Assembly: GCF_051594765.1 (NCBI RefSeq)
Contig: NZ_JBPPGJ010000005.1
Location: forward strand, 248,001 to 312,000
Length of the DNA: 64,000 nt
Direction of reading: 5' to 3'
DNA from: Paenibacillus_AR sp051594765
GTDB taxonomy: Bacteria; Bacillota; Bacilli; Paenibacillales; NBRC-103111
Part shown: one piece after another, positions 40,518 to 48,221 of the stretch
Layout: every line of letters starts with the position of its first letter
How positions within the stretch are numbered: the stretch's first letter is position 1
Notes under the pieces: model-generated
Database searches by the model: none
The model's input: the letters and a program-made list of their open reading frames with translations, nothing else
What the model was told of the DNA's origin: nothing
Made by a program: the position numbers and the translations under genes

Positions 40518-42802
40518 CGATGGGGTGGAAACGTATGAGAAGGTTTATATGCGGTACGCGGGGGTCGGTCTCCGTCTATTTGATCGTGGTGCTGGTGCCG
40601 ATCTTTCTGGTTCAGGCCCTATTCGTAGATTTGATCCGGATTCGTGCGGCAGCAAGGGAAAGTGAAATCGCGATGAAAGACGGACTGCGATCCGTCATGT
40701 CCCGTTATGATCTGAAGCTGGCAGACTACGGGCTGTTCGGGCTTCGATGGGAGGAGGAATCCAGCCGCAAGCTTTTCCTCGAAGTCGCGGAGCGCGTTCT
40801 GACTCCCCTAGAGGGGAAGGGCTTGCACTATACGGACCCTAAGCTTGCGAAGGAGCTGGCGTCGCTCCATCCGGTATACACCTTGGCGAATCCGGCGGTA
40901 TTCGAACGACAGATCGCTCAGGAGATGAAAGTGAAGGCACCGGTGGAGTTTTTAACGGAGCTGGCGGACAAGTTCAGCAAGACCGGTGCAGCAGAGTCGT
41001 ATGGAAAAGGCGCCGATTATTACGAAGGAGCTGCAAAGCTGGAGGCGTTATATTGGAAAAGGGAAGAGGCGTTGGACGAGGCGTGGAGTGCTGCTCAGGA
41101 TTTGATTCAATCGGGTCAATCCGGTACCGCGGCGGCTCAAGCCGCCTTGAACCGTCTTCAGGAGCTGGCAGGACGAATCGGGATGCGTACGGCGGATGAG
41201 ATCCGTCAAGAACTGGCTGTGACGGAGGAAGGCATTCGGGACTTGGTTCGGCAATCGGAGTCCTTGGAGAGCGCCATGAACTCCGTTCAGATGTCCATGG
41301 CGGCGCTCAGTATGGTGCCCGGAGTCGGCATCGCTCAATTACAAGGGCTGCAAGAGAACTTGAGCCATTTGTCCGCTTCGCTTTCTTCCGTGCAGAGTGA
41401 ACTACGGCAGCTGAATGAACGGAAGGATAAGCTGGTTCGTTTATTGGAGGATATTGCCGAGTATACGGCATTATTCGCATCCGCCAAGGCGGCGATTCGG
41501 ATCAAATCAGAGGTCATTTCGGTACGGCGAAGTAAAGTCGAGGAATCACTTAAGGAAGCCATGGCGGCAGAGCAGGAATGGCGCAAGGAATGGGATAGCC
41601 TCTCCACCCGCACAGGTATGGGTCAATCGGTACGCAAAGAGGGGAATCCGTATGCCTCCGGATATCCCGATAGCTTCTACGATGCCTATCGTACCGGGGC
41701 GGCAACGATTGCAGCAGCGTTCCAGGGGTTGGAAAGCCGCTGGAACGACGTGGAATGGTGGAATACCGCAAGATGGGAAGGACTTCTCAGGGACGTGGAA
41801 ACTCTGAATAATCAGCTTCGAAGCTATGATTCCACGAGACGGCAGCAGGAGAACGAACGGAGCGGACGCAATTCCGAGCTGAAGAAGAAATCGGACGAGT
41901 ACAAGGGCAAAGTGGCCTCCGTAATGGGGAATGTGAAGCAATCCATGGGAGGATGTGCAATGGGTGCCGATGCTGGCCAAGAGCTCTATACCCGGCTTGT
42001 CGGGAAGGAGGGACTGGAGAAGAAATACAGGGCGTACCACAATTTGCCGCAGCCGACAGGTACGGAGTTCTCCATGCCGGGGGAAACGGACAGTGCCATT
42101 GGCAGAGGGATGGGGCTTATGGACCGTCTGAAGGAATCGGCGAACGGTCTAAAAGATGAACTGCTGCTCAACGAGTACGTATTGGACAAGTTCAATTATA
42201 GAACCCGCACGGAAGCGGTAGGTGGCGCCGAACCCAAGTCGCGTCCCGCCGGTCATCCGCTTCGTCAGCAAGAGGCAGAATATGCCCTTTACGGGTTCGG
42301 ATCCTGCGCCGGAAATATCGGTGCAGCTTACGGTGAGCTGTTCCTGTTTCTCTTTGCGATCCGTACGGTTGAGGCATGGATGGAGCCGGGCACACAGGCG
42401 ATGGAAGTCGGAACACCTCTCTTATCCGTTCTCGCCGCTGCAGCCAAGGGAGCGGTTCGCGCCGCGGAGGATGTCAAACGGTTGGCGGAAGGCGGAAGTG
42501 TCAGCCTGTTCTCCAATTTCAAGGCTTTCGAGGTTACGTACAAGGATTGTCTCAGGCTCTTTTTCCTGCTGCATCCCAACCACAACTCGGTAATGGCGCG
42601 GACACAGGCCCTCGTAGAGCTGAATACCGGAACGGACTTGGTACAGACGACTACTTACGTGCAGGGAAGCATGACCACCAGCGTCAAGCTGTGGTTCGTC
42701 CCCGGAATCCTAGCCAAGTTGAATGGTGCAACCGGGTTGGGCTGCGAGGCTAGCGGAAACAGGTGCACGATCCGGAAGACGGCGGTGTATTCCTATGATT
42801 AA
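40514..42802 (+). CDS. Large TadG-like coiled-coil membrane protein
   Basis: A 762-residue protein with an N-terminal pseudopilin-like segment, CGTRG then SVSVYLIVVLVPIFLVQALFVDLIRI, but Tyr at +5 instead of Glu. Residues 170-300 and 420-490 are strongly predicted coiled coils rich in Glu, Gln, Leu and Ala. A second hydrophobic stretch lies near residue 600-625. It could span the cell wall, as TadG is thought to do in other systems, but is longer. GTG 40514 overlaps the previous stop; ATG 40535, with GGGGTGG upstream, is a good alternative start. No enzyme motif is seen. Confidence 0.65.
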   Translation: MTMGWKRMRRFICGTRGSVSVYLIVVLVPIFLVQALFVDLIRIRAAARESEIAMKDGLRSVMSRYDLKLADYGLFGLRWEEESSRKLFLEVAERVLTPLEGKGLHYTDPKLAKELASLHPVYTLANPAVFERQIAQEMKVKAPVEFLTELADKFSKTGAAESYGKGADYYEGAAKLEALYWKREEALDEAWSAAQDLIQSGQSGTAAAQAALNRLQELAGRIGMRTADEIRQELAVTEEGIRDLVRQSESLESAMNSVQMSMAALSMVPGVGIAQLQGLQENLSHLSASLSSVQSELRQLNERKDKLVRLLEDIAEYTALFASAKAAIRIKSEVISVRRSKVEESLKEAMAAEQEWRKEWDSLSTRTGMGQSVRKEGNPYASGYPDSFYDAYRTGAATIAAAFQGLESRWNDVEWWNTARWEGLLRDVETLNNQLRSYDSTRRQQENERSGRNSELKKKSDEYKGKVASVMGNVKQSMGGCAMGADAGQELYTRLVGKEGLEKKYRAYHNLPQPTGTEFSMPGETDSAIGRGMGLMDRLKESANGLKDELLLNEYVLDKFNYRTRTEAVGGAEPKSRPAGHPLRQQEAEYALYGFGSCAGNIGAAYGELFLFLFAIRTVEAWMEPGTQAMEVGTPLLSVLAAAAKGAVRAAEDVKRLAEGGSVSLFSNFKAFEVTYKDCLRLFFLLHPNHNSVMARTQALVELNTGTDLVQTTTYVQGSMTTSVKLWFVPGILAKLNGATGLGCEASGNRCTIRKTAVYSYD

Positions 42803-43481
42803 GAAGAAGCCTCGTATCCGTTTCATGCGCGGGTCGCACGGATCCATGACGGTGGAAGCCGCCATTATTTTGCCTGGCGTGATGGGTTTGGTCCTATTCA
42901 TGGTCGGCTTGATCCAATGGGCCTCCGCCGAGATCGCCCTCCGCTCCGCTTTGGATGAAACCGGGAAAAGCGTCGCCTCCTATTGGATGCCGATGCGGAT
43001 AGTCTACGGCGAGGCAAAAGAAAAAATCGGAGGAACCCGGGCGGGAGCATGGACTCAGAGCGCCTGGAGCCGATTGGAAGAGGTTCGTAGCCGTTGGACG
43101 GAATCGGAGGATTGGCTTCAGCAGTATGAGGCCCTGCTCCCGGAGCCGGTCGGCCGGATACTGGAATGGGAAACTCATGCCAGAGCCTCATGGGAGGACG
43201 CAGCTCTTGAAACGGCAGACCGGGCGATTCATAGGATTACGGATCCGTTGTTGTGTGCCGCGTTCGATCCGATCCTGAAGCATTACGCTAATGGGATGTT
43301 CCTAAAGAAGGAGAACCTTCATGTAGAGGAGGTACGGCTGCCTTCTCTGGTACCAGGAGGAGACCCATATGTAGAACTGATTGCAAGCTATGAGTGGAGG
43401 CTTCCGGTTCCTTTACTGAACCGGACCTTCCTGATGAAGAAAAAAACATACGAGCGTGCTTGGGTGGGTGCAGATGGATAG
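42795..43481 (+). CDS. TadE-like pseudopilin 2
   Basis: A 228-residue protein with signal RGSHG before SMTVEAAIILPGVMGLVLFMVGLIQ; Glu is at +5. This is the classical TadE pattern. The rest is helical then beta-rich. The ATG at 42795 lies inside the end of the preceding gene (8-base overlap), and its own stop overlaps the peptidase start. The cluster thus has Flp plus two Glu+5 pseudopilins and one atypical one. Confidence 0.75.
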   Translation: MIKKKPRIRFMRGSHGSMTVEAAIILPGVMGLVLFMVGLIQWASAEIALRSALDETGKSVASYWMPMRIVYGEAKEKIGGTRAGAWTQSAWSRLEEVRSRWTESEDWLQQYEALLPEPVGRILEWETHARASWEDAALETADRAIHRITDPLLCAAFDPILKHYANGMFLKKENLHVEEVRLPSLVPGGDPYVELIASYEWRLPVPLLNRTFLMKKKTYERAWVGADG

Positions 43482-43989
43482 ACATTGGTGGATCATGACG
43501 GTATTAATCGGCTTGGCTGCATATACAGACCTAAAAGATTACCGCATTCCCAACCTGCTGACCTTGGCGGGAACGGGGATCGGTTTGGCTGTGGGCGGAA
43601 TGAATGGAGCGTCAGGAATCGGTTCATCGGCGGCGGGCTTCGCCGCGGGGTTCGGGCTTATGCTCGTCCTGCACCTGACCGGGGCATTGGGGGCAGGGGA
43701 CGTGAAGCTGTTCGGCGCCATCGGAGCGGTCGGTGGAGCGGGAGCGGTCTTCTCGATCGCCATGTATTCCGTGCTGTTCGCCGGCTTGATCGGCATCGTG
43801 ATTTTGGCGGCTAAGGGATTGTTAAGAGATAGAGGAAAGGATCTCTTCTTCCGCTTGTTCCGGCTGATATGCCTGAAGCAAACCGATGCGGTACGAAGTC
43901 TTAGAAGCCGGAAGGATCTGCTCCGGTTCCCCTTCATGCTGGCGGTGGTTCCCGGATTCTTCGCTTCCCTGCTGGAAGCTATGGGATGA
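43474..43989 (+). CDS. Tad prepilin peptidase (TadV/CpaA)
   Basis: A 171-residue integral membrane aspartyl protease. The catalytic aspartates are in YTDLKDYRIPN (about residue 19) and GAGDVKLFG (about residue 76). It lacks the tetracysteine and methylase part of full-length PilD, as TadV/CpaA does. Four to five hydrophobic helices are visible. The ATG at 43474 overlaps the previous stop. It should process Flp and the TadE-like proteins. Confidence 0.88.
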   Translation: MDRHWWIMTVLIGLAAYTDLKDYRIPNLLTLAGTGIGLAVGGMNGASGIGSSAAGFAAGFGLMLVLHLTGALGAGDVKLFGAIGAVGGAGAVFSIAMYSVLFAGLIGIVILAAKGLLRDRGKDLFFRLFRLICLKQTDAVRSLRSRKDLLRFPFMLAVVPGFFASLLEAMG

Positions 43990-44004
43990 AGGAGGGATGA
44001 AAAG

Positions 44005-45612
44005 ATGAATCGCAGCTACGGCTTGAGCTGTATAGAAGAGTCCCGGCAAGGAAGGTATTGGGTGGTTCGGGGAGACGAAGCGGGTCCGTTGACTGGTGAG
44101 ATGCTGTCACGCTTGGATGTACGGATGATGGAGAAATCAGGCTTATCGCGGCTCCTAGCATTGGAGGTGGAAACCGTCAATATGGAGGTTGCCTTATGGT
44201 ACAAGCTACCCTTGGGTACGCCAGCCCACCAATTCATCCGAAACGGAAACCATGGGCTTCGAACCGTTCTGGAGCTGCTCTTATCCATTGTCCGGATATT
44301 GGAGGACAGCCGGGCGAATATGCTGGATGAAAACAAATATGCGCTGCATCCGGCATGGATTCTCGTAGGGCGGGATACGGAAGAGGTGCACCTCATGTAT
44401 CTGCCTCTTCAGAGCGTTCCTTATAAGCGGTCGCTTCGTCAAGAAATCTATCAATTGACGCTTCAGCTGATGGAGGAGGCGCAAGCAGCCCCGGAGGAGT
44501 GTCCGGTGCTTCTGGATTGTCTGAAAAGCTCTTTGTTCGAGCTGCCGGAGTTCGGACGTCTCCTAGTAGGCTGCATTGCGGAGTCCATCGGCAGGCAAAC
44601 GTCCGATATTACGGATGGAGATCTCATCCGGCCTCCCGGGTATCGTCGGTTAACAGACGGATCTGTATATGGCCGCCCAAGTATCTGTCGAACAGATGAG
44701 CATGCTGCTGAATATACCAGATATTCCCATACTGCAGCCGGAGAACAAGCGGCTGGATCATGGCCGTTCGATAGAGACCAGACCGCCAAGAGAGCTGCAG
44801 CCTTCGGTTCCAAAGAGGGACCCGAAAAGGATTGGAGCTCGGATGGAGATACCCTGCGCTTTCAGCCGAGGGGGTGGACGAATGGAACGGGCTTCCGGAT
44901 CCTGCTCCTTCTACTGGCTGCGGTGTGGGGCATGGTGGCATGGAAGCCTACCTATCTGACGGCAGGAGTCGGAGCCGGAGTGACCGCGATCAGTGCAGCA
45001 GGCTACGTGTTATGGGGACGCAGGAGCGCGGCGGGTTCCATGGAAGACCTGCAGGAGCTTGATTCATGGGAGGCCGTGGAATGGGCGGAAGAGAAGGGAG
45101 CGGAGGGAGCATCCAACAAAGCCGGTTCCCGGCTGTCCGATGCCCCTTTAGAGGATCACCGTCAAGCGCCGGCTAACGGACGCACCTTCGAATGGTCCGA
45201 CGGGAAACTCTATGCGGACACACCCGCCAAGACGGTGTTTTTGCTTGAGCCGCAGGAGACGGCTCAACTCCCAGCCGACACCGTGCTGCTTCAGCCCTTG
45301 GCTTCGTTGGAGTATCATTTTAACGGCATCTCTGCTACGATAGAGCTTCGCCAAGACACGTACCTGTTCGGCCGATGCCCGGAGGAAGCGGATTGGCTGG
45401 CGGAAGACACCGGTATCTCCCGGAAGCATGGCGTCTTCAGACGGAAGGTAACCGATTGGACGGTAACGGATCTGGGCTCCAAGAATGGAACCAGGCTAAA
45501 CGGCGAGCTCCTCGTATCCCATCGGGAATATCCGCTCCAGGATGGAGACCGGGTTAAGGCCGCTGAGTCGGAATTCATTTTCCGGCTAATGGACGATACG
45601 GCAAGAAGGTAA
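44005..45612 (+). CDS. FHA-domain membrane protein closing the Tad cluster
   Basis: A 535-residue protein. Residues 1-195 match the N-terminal domain (DUF6382-type, name from memory) found in front of FHA domains in Bacillales. A polar linker leads to two transmembrane helices (about 296-335). The C terminus (451-530) is an FHA domain with the phosphothreonine-binding set: GR (456-457), SRKH (472-475), and GSKNG with LNG (491-500). FHA domains read phospho-Thr made by Hanks-type kinases, and such a kinase lies at the other end of this cluster. GGAGGG precedes the ATG. The gene ends the cluster. Confidence 0.82.
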   Translation: MNRSYGLSCIEESRQGRYWVVRGDEAGPLTGEMLSRLDVRMMEKSGLSRLLALEVETVNMEVALWYKLPLGTPAHQFIRNGNHGLRTVLELLLSIVRILEDSRANMLDENKYALHPAWILVGRDTEEVHLMYLPLQSVPYKRSLRQEIYQLTLQLMEEAQAAPEECPVLLDCLKSSLFELPEFGRLLVGCIAESIGRQTSDITDGDLIRPPGYRRLTDGSVYGRPSICRTDEHAAEYTRYSHTAAGEQAAGSWPFDRDQTAKRAAAFGSKEGPEKDWSSDGDTLRFQPRGWTNGTGFRILLLLLAAVWGMVAWKPTYLTAGVGAGVTAISAAGYVLWGRRSAAGSMEDLQELDSWEAVEWAEEKGAEGASNKAGSRLSDAPLEDHRQAPANGRTFEWSDGKLYADTPAKTVFLLEPQETAQLPADTVLLQPLASLEYHFNGISATIELRQDTYLFGRCPEEADWLAEDTGISRKHGVFRRKVTDWTVTDLGSKNGTRLNGELLVSHREYPLQDGDRVKAAESEFIFRLMDDTARR

Positions 45613-45696
45613 ACTCTACGGTACCGCAGGATGAAGTCGGAAACTATATGCGCTATAATGAGCTATGGACATCAAAACCTATGTGGAGGTATCCCC

Positions 45697-45984
45697 ATGC
45701 TGCGCCATGTCGTTTTCTTCAAGCTTAAGAACCCGACCCCGGAGGTTCTGCAAGAAACCAAGAATGTACTCTTGGGCATGAAGGGGAAGATCCCCGAGAT
45801 CTTGGATATCGAGGTGGGCATCGACGTAGTCCGTTCCGAACGTTCCTATGATGTAGCCCTTATCACCACCTTCGAATCCTTGGAGGCTATGAACGCCTAC
45901 CAAGTGAATCCGGTCCATGTGGAAGTCGGCAAGTACATTGCCGGTGTAAGGGAGTCAGCCTTTGCGGTTGACTTCGAGGTCTAA
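45697..45984 (+). CDS. Dabb-domain (stress-responsive A/B barrel) protein
   Basis: A 95-residue dimeric ferredoxin-like protein starting MLRHVVFFKLKNPTPE, with the VGIDVVRSERSYDVALITTFESLEA core and a VAVDFEV-like end (AFAVDFEV), all typical of Dabb proteins. The precise role of the family in Firmicutes is unclear. TGGAGGT precedes the ATG at 45697; a TATAAT lies at 45654-45659. A strong terminator follows. Confidence 0.85.
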   Translation: MLRHVVFFKLKNPTPEVLQETKNVLLGMKGKIPEILDIEVGIDVVRSERSYDVALITTFESLEAMNAYQVNPVHVEVGKYIAGVRESAFAVDFEV

Positions 45985-46000
45985 GATCGGACGATGGAAG

Positions 46001-46034
46001 CGTACAAACTTTTGTTTGTACGTTTTTTCTTTTT
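46001..46034 (+). terminator. Intrinsic terminator after the Dabb gene
   Basis: CGTACAAAC-TTTT-GTTTGTACG, a 9 bp perfect stem, followed by TTTTTTCTTTTT. Confidence 0.93.
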
Positions 46035-46053
46035 GTAACGATTCTACAAACAG

Positions 46054-46094
46054 TTGACGTAGGGCTTGGCAATTTGTTATATTGTGTTTATAAT
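46054..46094 (+). promoter_or_regulatory. Two overlapping sigma-A promoters
   Basis: First: TTGACG (46054-46059), 17-base spacer, TTATAT (46077-46082). Second: TTGGCA (46066-46071), 17-base spacer, TATAAT (46089-46094). Both drive the 90-residue protein that starts at 46163, giving an unusually strong set of signals for one small gene. Confidence 0.75.
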
Positions 46095-46162
46095 ACTTAG
46101 TAAACGATAAAGTTTATAAATTAGAGAAAGCGTCACGGAACCTTGAAGGAGTGTGAGCGACC

Positions 46163-46435
46163 ATGGCTTCTGCGAAAAGAACGAAAATTCGCGAGGATGT
46201 GCTTCAAGAGCTGTATTCCTTTCATCTGATGGAAAAAGGCCGGAAGGCTATGATCCCGAAGACCTGGGAGGAAATGAACCCGGAGAAATTTTTTGCCTTG
46301 GAATACTTGGCCGAGAACCGGCTGATCCGTTTCCAATCCGAAGGCACGCATTATATGGCCAAAATCACGGCACAAGGAATCGCTGCCTTGAAGAAGAAGA
46401 AGCAGGCTGCTGCGCCGGTACAAGCGATCAGCTAA
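46163..46435 (+). CDS. Small basic protein, winged-helix-like, unknown function
   Basis: A 90-residue basic protein. Residues 1-75 (KIREDVLQELYSFHLMEKG ... FFALEYLAENRLIRFQSEG ... YMAKITAQGIAALKK) have the helix-helix-helix-hairpin pattern of a small winged helix, and the tail is Lys/Ala-rich. No family name is recalled with confidence. AAGGAG is upstream of the ATG, and two strong promoters lie ahead. It could be a nucleic-acid-binding protein; that is inference. Confidence 0.65.
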   Translation: MASAKRTKIREDVLQELYSFHLMEKGRKAMIPKTWEEMNPEKFFALEYLAENRLIRFQSEGTHYMAKITAQGIAALKKKKQAAAPVQAIS

Positions 46436-46469
46436 TTGCAACACCTAACACCAAAAACCTATAGCCGGC

Positions 46470-46485
46470 TGTTTCACGTGAAGCT
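46470..46485. promoter_or_regulatory. parS-like site
   Basis: TGTTTCACGTGAAGCT matches the ParB/Spo0J site TGTTTCACGTGAAACA at 14 of 16 positions, with an intact TTCACGTGAA core palindrome. It lies in the non-coding gap 46436-46686 between convergent genes. Confidence 0.55.
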
Positions 46486-46637
46486 TCCGGTACGACTGAC
46501 AAGAATCCAATCCGGCCCCGCGTGCCCGGTTCCTGCAGCACAGGACCCGCAATCGGTCAGGACGCCGTTCCATATAGGGAGCTTGCCAAACCGGCGATGG
46601 GACAATCTTACTTCCAAGATGACCCTCATGTACAAAG

Positions 46638-46676
46638 AAAACCGTGCACCGCATATGCGGACTGCACGGTTTTGTT
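46638..46676. terminator. Bidirectional terminator
   Basis: AAAACCGTGCA (46638-46648) and TGCACGGTTTT (46663-46673) form an 11 bp perfect stem. The loop holds CCGCATATGCGG, which can pair with itself. It lies between convergent genes with T runs on both strands. Confidence 0.9.
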
Positions 46677-46686
46677 CATAATCCGG

Positions 46687-47019
46687 CTAATCGAGAGGGC
46701 GGAACTCGTGGACCCAGACCTTGGCGGACGGAATCCAGGGCATTCCCTTATGCATGCCTAGAATATAGCTCTTGTACGCTTCCAATGACGGGAACCCTTC
46801 GGAGCGGGCATGCTCCTCCGTCAGCTCACCTAAAGTCTGCTGGTATACGCGGGTCACTTCGAATCGTCGGCCCTGCAGCTCGAGGATTTCGCCCGGATCG
46901 GCATAGCGGCCGTTGCGCCGGGTGGAGGTTTTGGTGCCGTTCAGGACGCGCTGCACATCCTCTTCCACGGTGATCATTCTGTCGATAGAGCAGGTTTTGG
47001 GAGCCAGTTCTTGGGTCAT
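46687..47019 (-). CDS. ASCH-domain protein
   Basis: A 110-residue protein with the ASCH fold (a PUA-like beta-barrel): VLNGTKTSTRRNGRYADPGEIL, the RFEVTRVYQQTLGELTEEHARSEGF block and the final SAKVWVHEFRPLD strand. ASCH proteins bind RNA or modified nucleosides, and some are amidohydrolases. GGAGGC precedes the ATG at 47019. The gene is divergent from the M42 peptidase gene and convergent with the small protein at 46163. Confidence 0.8.
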   Translation of the reverse strand: MTQELAPKTCSIDRMITVEEDVQRVLNGTKTSTRRNGRYADPGEILELQGRRFEVTRVYQQTLGELTEEHARSEGFPSLEAYKSYILGMHKGMPWIPSAKVWVHEFRPLD

Positions 47020-47145
47020 GGCGGACGCCTCCTTCCATAGATTCGTACATCGGCAAGTAGGAATTCAACATGAACTATTGTACAATAAGGTTGGTCTTTT
47101 CACCAAATATGCCGAAGATGAAAGATGAAAGGCGGAGCTGCCGCT

Positions 47146-48198
47146 ATGGAACAAACTTATAAGAACCGGATTAATCAAGCGTACGTGTTGGAGCTGTTGC
47201 AGGAGCTCTTGGCCACCCCCAGTCCGACGGGGTACTGCGCCGATATATTGAACAAAGTGGAAGCACGCGCCTCCGCGCTCGGATGCAAGACGGAGCGGAC
47301 GCCGAAGATGGCCTGCATCATCACCCTTCAGGGCCGAACCGATGCTCCGTCTATTGGCTTGTCCGCCCATGTGGATACGCTGGGTGCTATGGTTCGCTCC
47401 ATTAAGCCCAACGGCACGCTTCGGATGACCCCTCTGGGCGGTTATGCGATGAGCTCTATCGAAGGCGAATACTGTACGGTCCATAAGCGAGATGGAGGTA
47501 CGGTAACGGGGACTATCCTGACCACCCATCCATCGGTTCACGTCTACTCGGACGTCCGGGATCAGAAGCGGGAGGAAGCCAACCTGGAGGTCCGTCTGGA
47601 CGCGCCGGTCAAGGCCAAGGGCGATACGGAAGCTATGGGCATCCGCAACGGCGATATCATCTCCTTCGATCCGAGAACGGTTCTGACGGACAGCGGACAC
47701 ATCAAGTCCAGGCATCTGGACGATAAAGCCGGCGTAGCCTGCCTGTTCGGTCTGTTGGAGCTCTTGACCCATAATGGCATTCAGCCGGAACGGACCTTGA
47801 AGCTGATCGTGACCTCCTACGAGGAGGTCGGGCATGGAGCCGCTTATCTGCCGGCAGACATCAACGAGCTGATCGCCGTCGACATGGGCGCCATGGGGGA
47901 CGATCTCAGCTGCACCGAGTCGGATGTCTCCATCTGCGCGAAGGATTCCTCTGGCCCTTATGACTATGAGATGACCGGCAAGCTGATCCGGCTGGCGGAG
48001 CGGGACGGATTGAGCCACGCCGTGGACATCTATCCGAACTACGGCTCAGATGCGTCAGCCGCTCTACGGGGAGGCAACAACATCCGGGCGGCCCTGATCG
48101 GCCCTGGGGTCCATGCGTCCCATTCCATGGAACGCACCCACCGGGAAGCGCTCTGGAACACGATTGCTCTGCTGGCGGCCTACGTGACGGAAGCTTGA
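47146..48198 (+). CDS. M42-family aminopeptidase
   Basis: A 350-residue zinc peptidase of the M42 (FrvX/YsdC) group. Metal ligands and catalytic residues are recognisable: SAHVDTLG (His75, Asp77), RHLDDKAGVA (bridging Asp), TSYEEVGHG (catalytic Glu pair), AVDMGA (Asp) and the C-terminal GVHASHSMERTH (His). Such enzymes form dodecameric cages that trim peptides in the cytoplasm. ATG 47146 is preferred, with GGCGGAG upstream; ATG 47125 is an alternative. The ABC-F gene begins 24 bases after its stop. Confidence 0.9.
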   Translation: MEQTYKNRINQAYVLELLQELLATPSPTGYCADILNKVEARASALGCKTERTPKMACIITLQGRTDAPSIGLSAHVDTLGAMVRSIKPNGTLRMTPLGGYAMSSIEGEYCTVHKRDGGTVTGTILTTHPSVHVYSDVRDQKREEANLEVRLDAPVKAKGDTEAMGIRNGDIISFDPRTVLTDSGHIKSRHLDDKAGVACLFGLLELLTHNGIQPERTLKLIVTSYEEVGHGAAYLPADINELIAVDMGAMGDDLSCTESDVSICAKDSSGPYDYEMTGKLIRLAERDGLSHAVDIYPNYGSDASAALRGGNNIRAALIGPGVHASHSMERTHREALWNTIALLAAYVTEA

Positions 48199-48221
48199 AC
48201 GAAGAAGGAGCTTAAGCGAAC

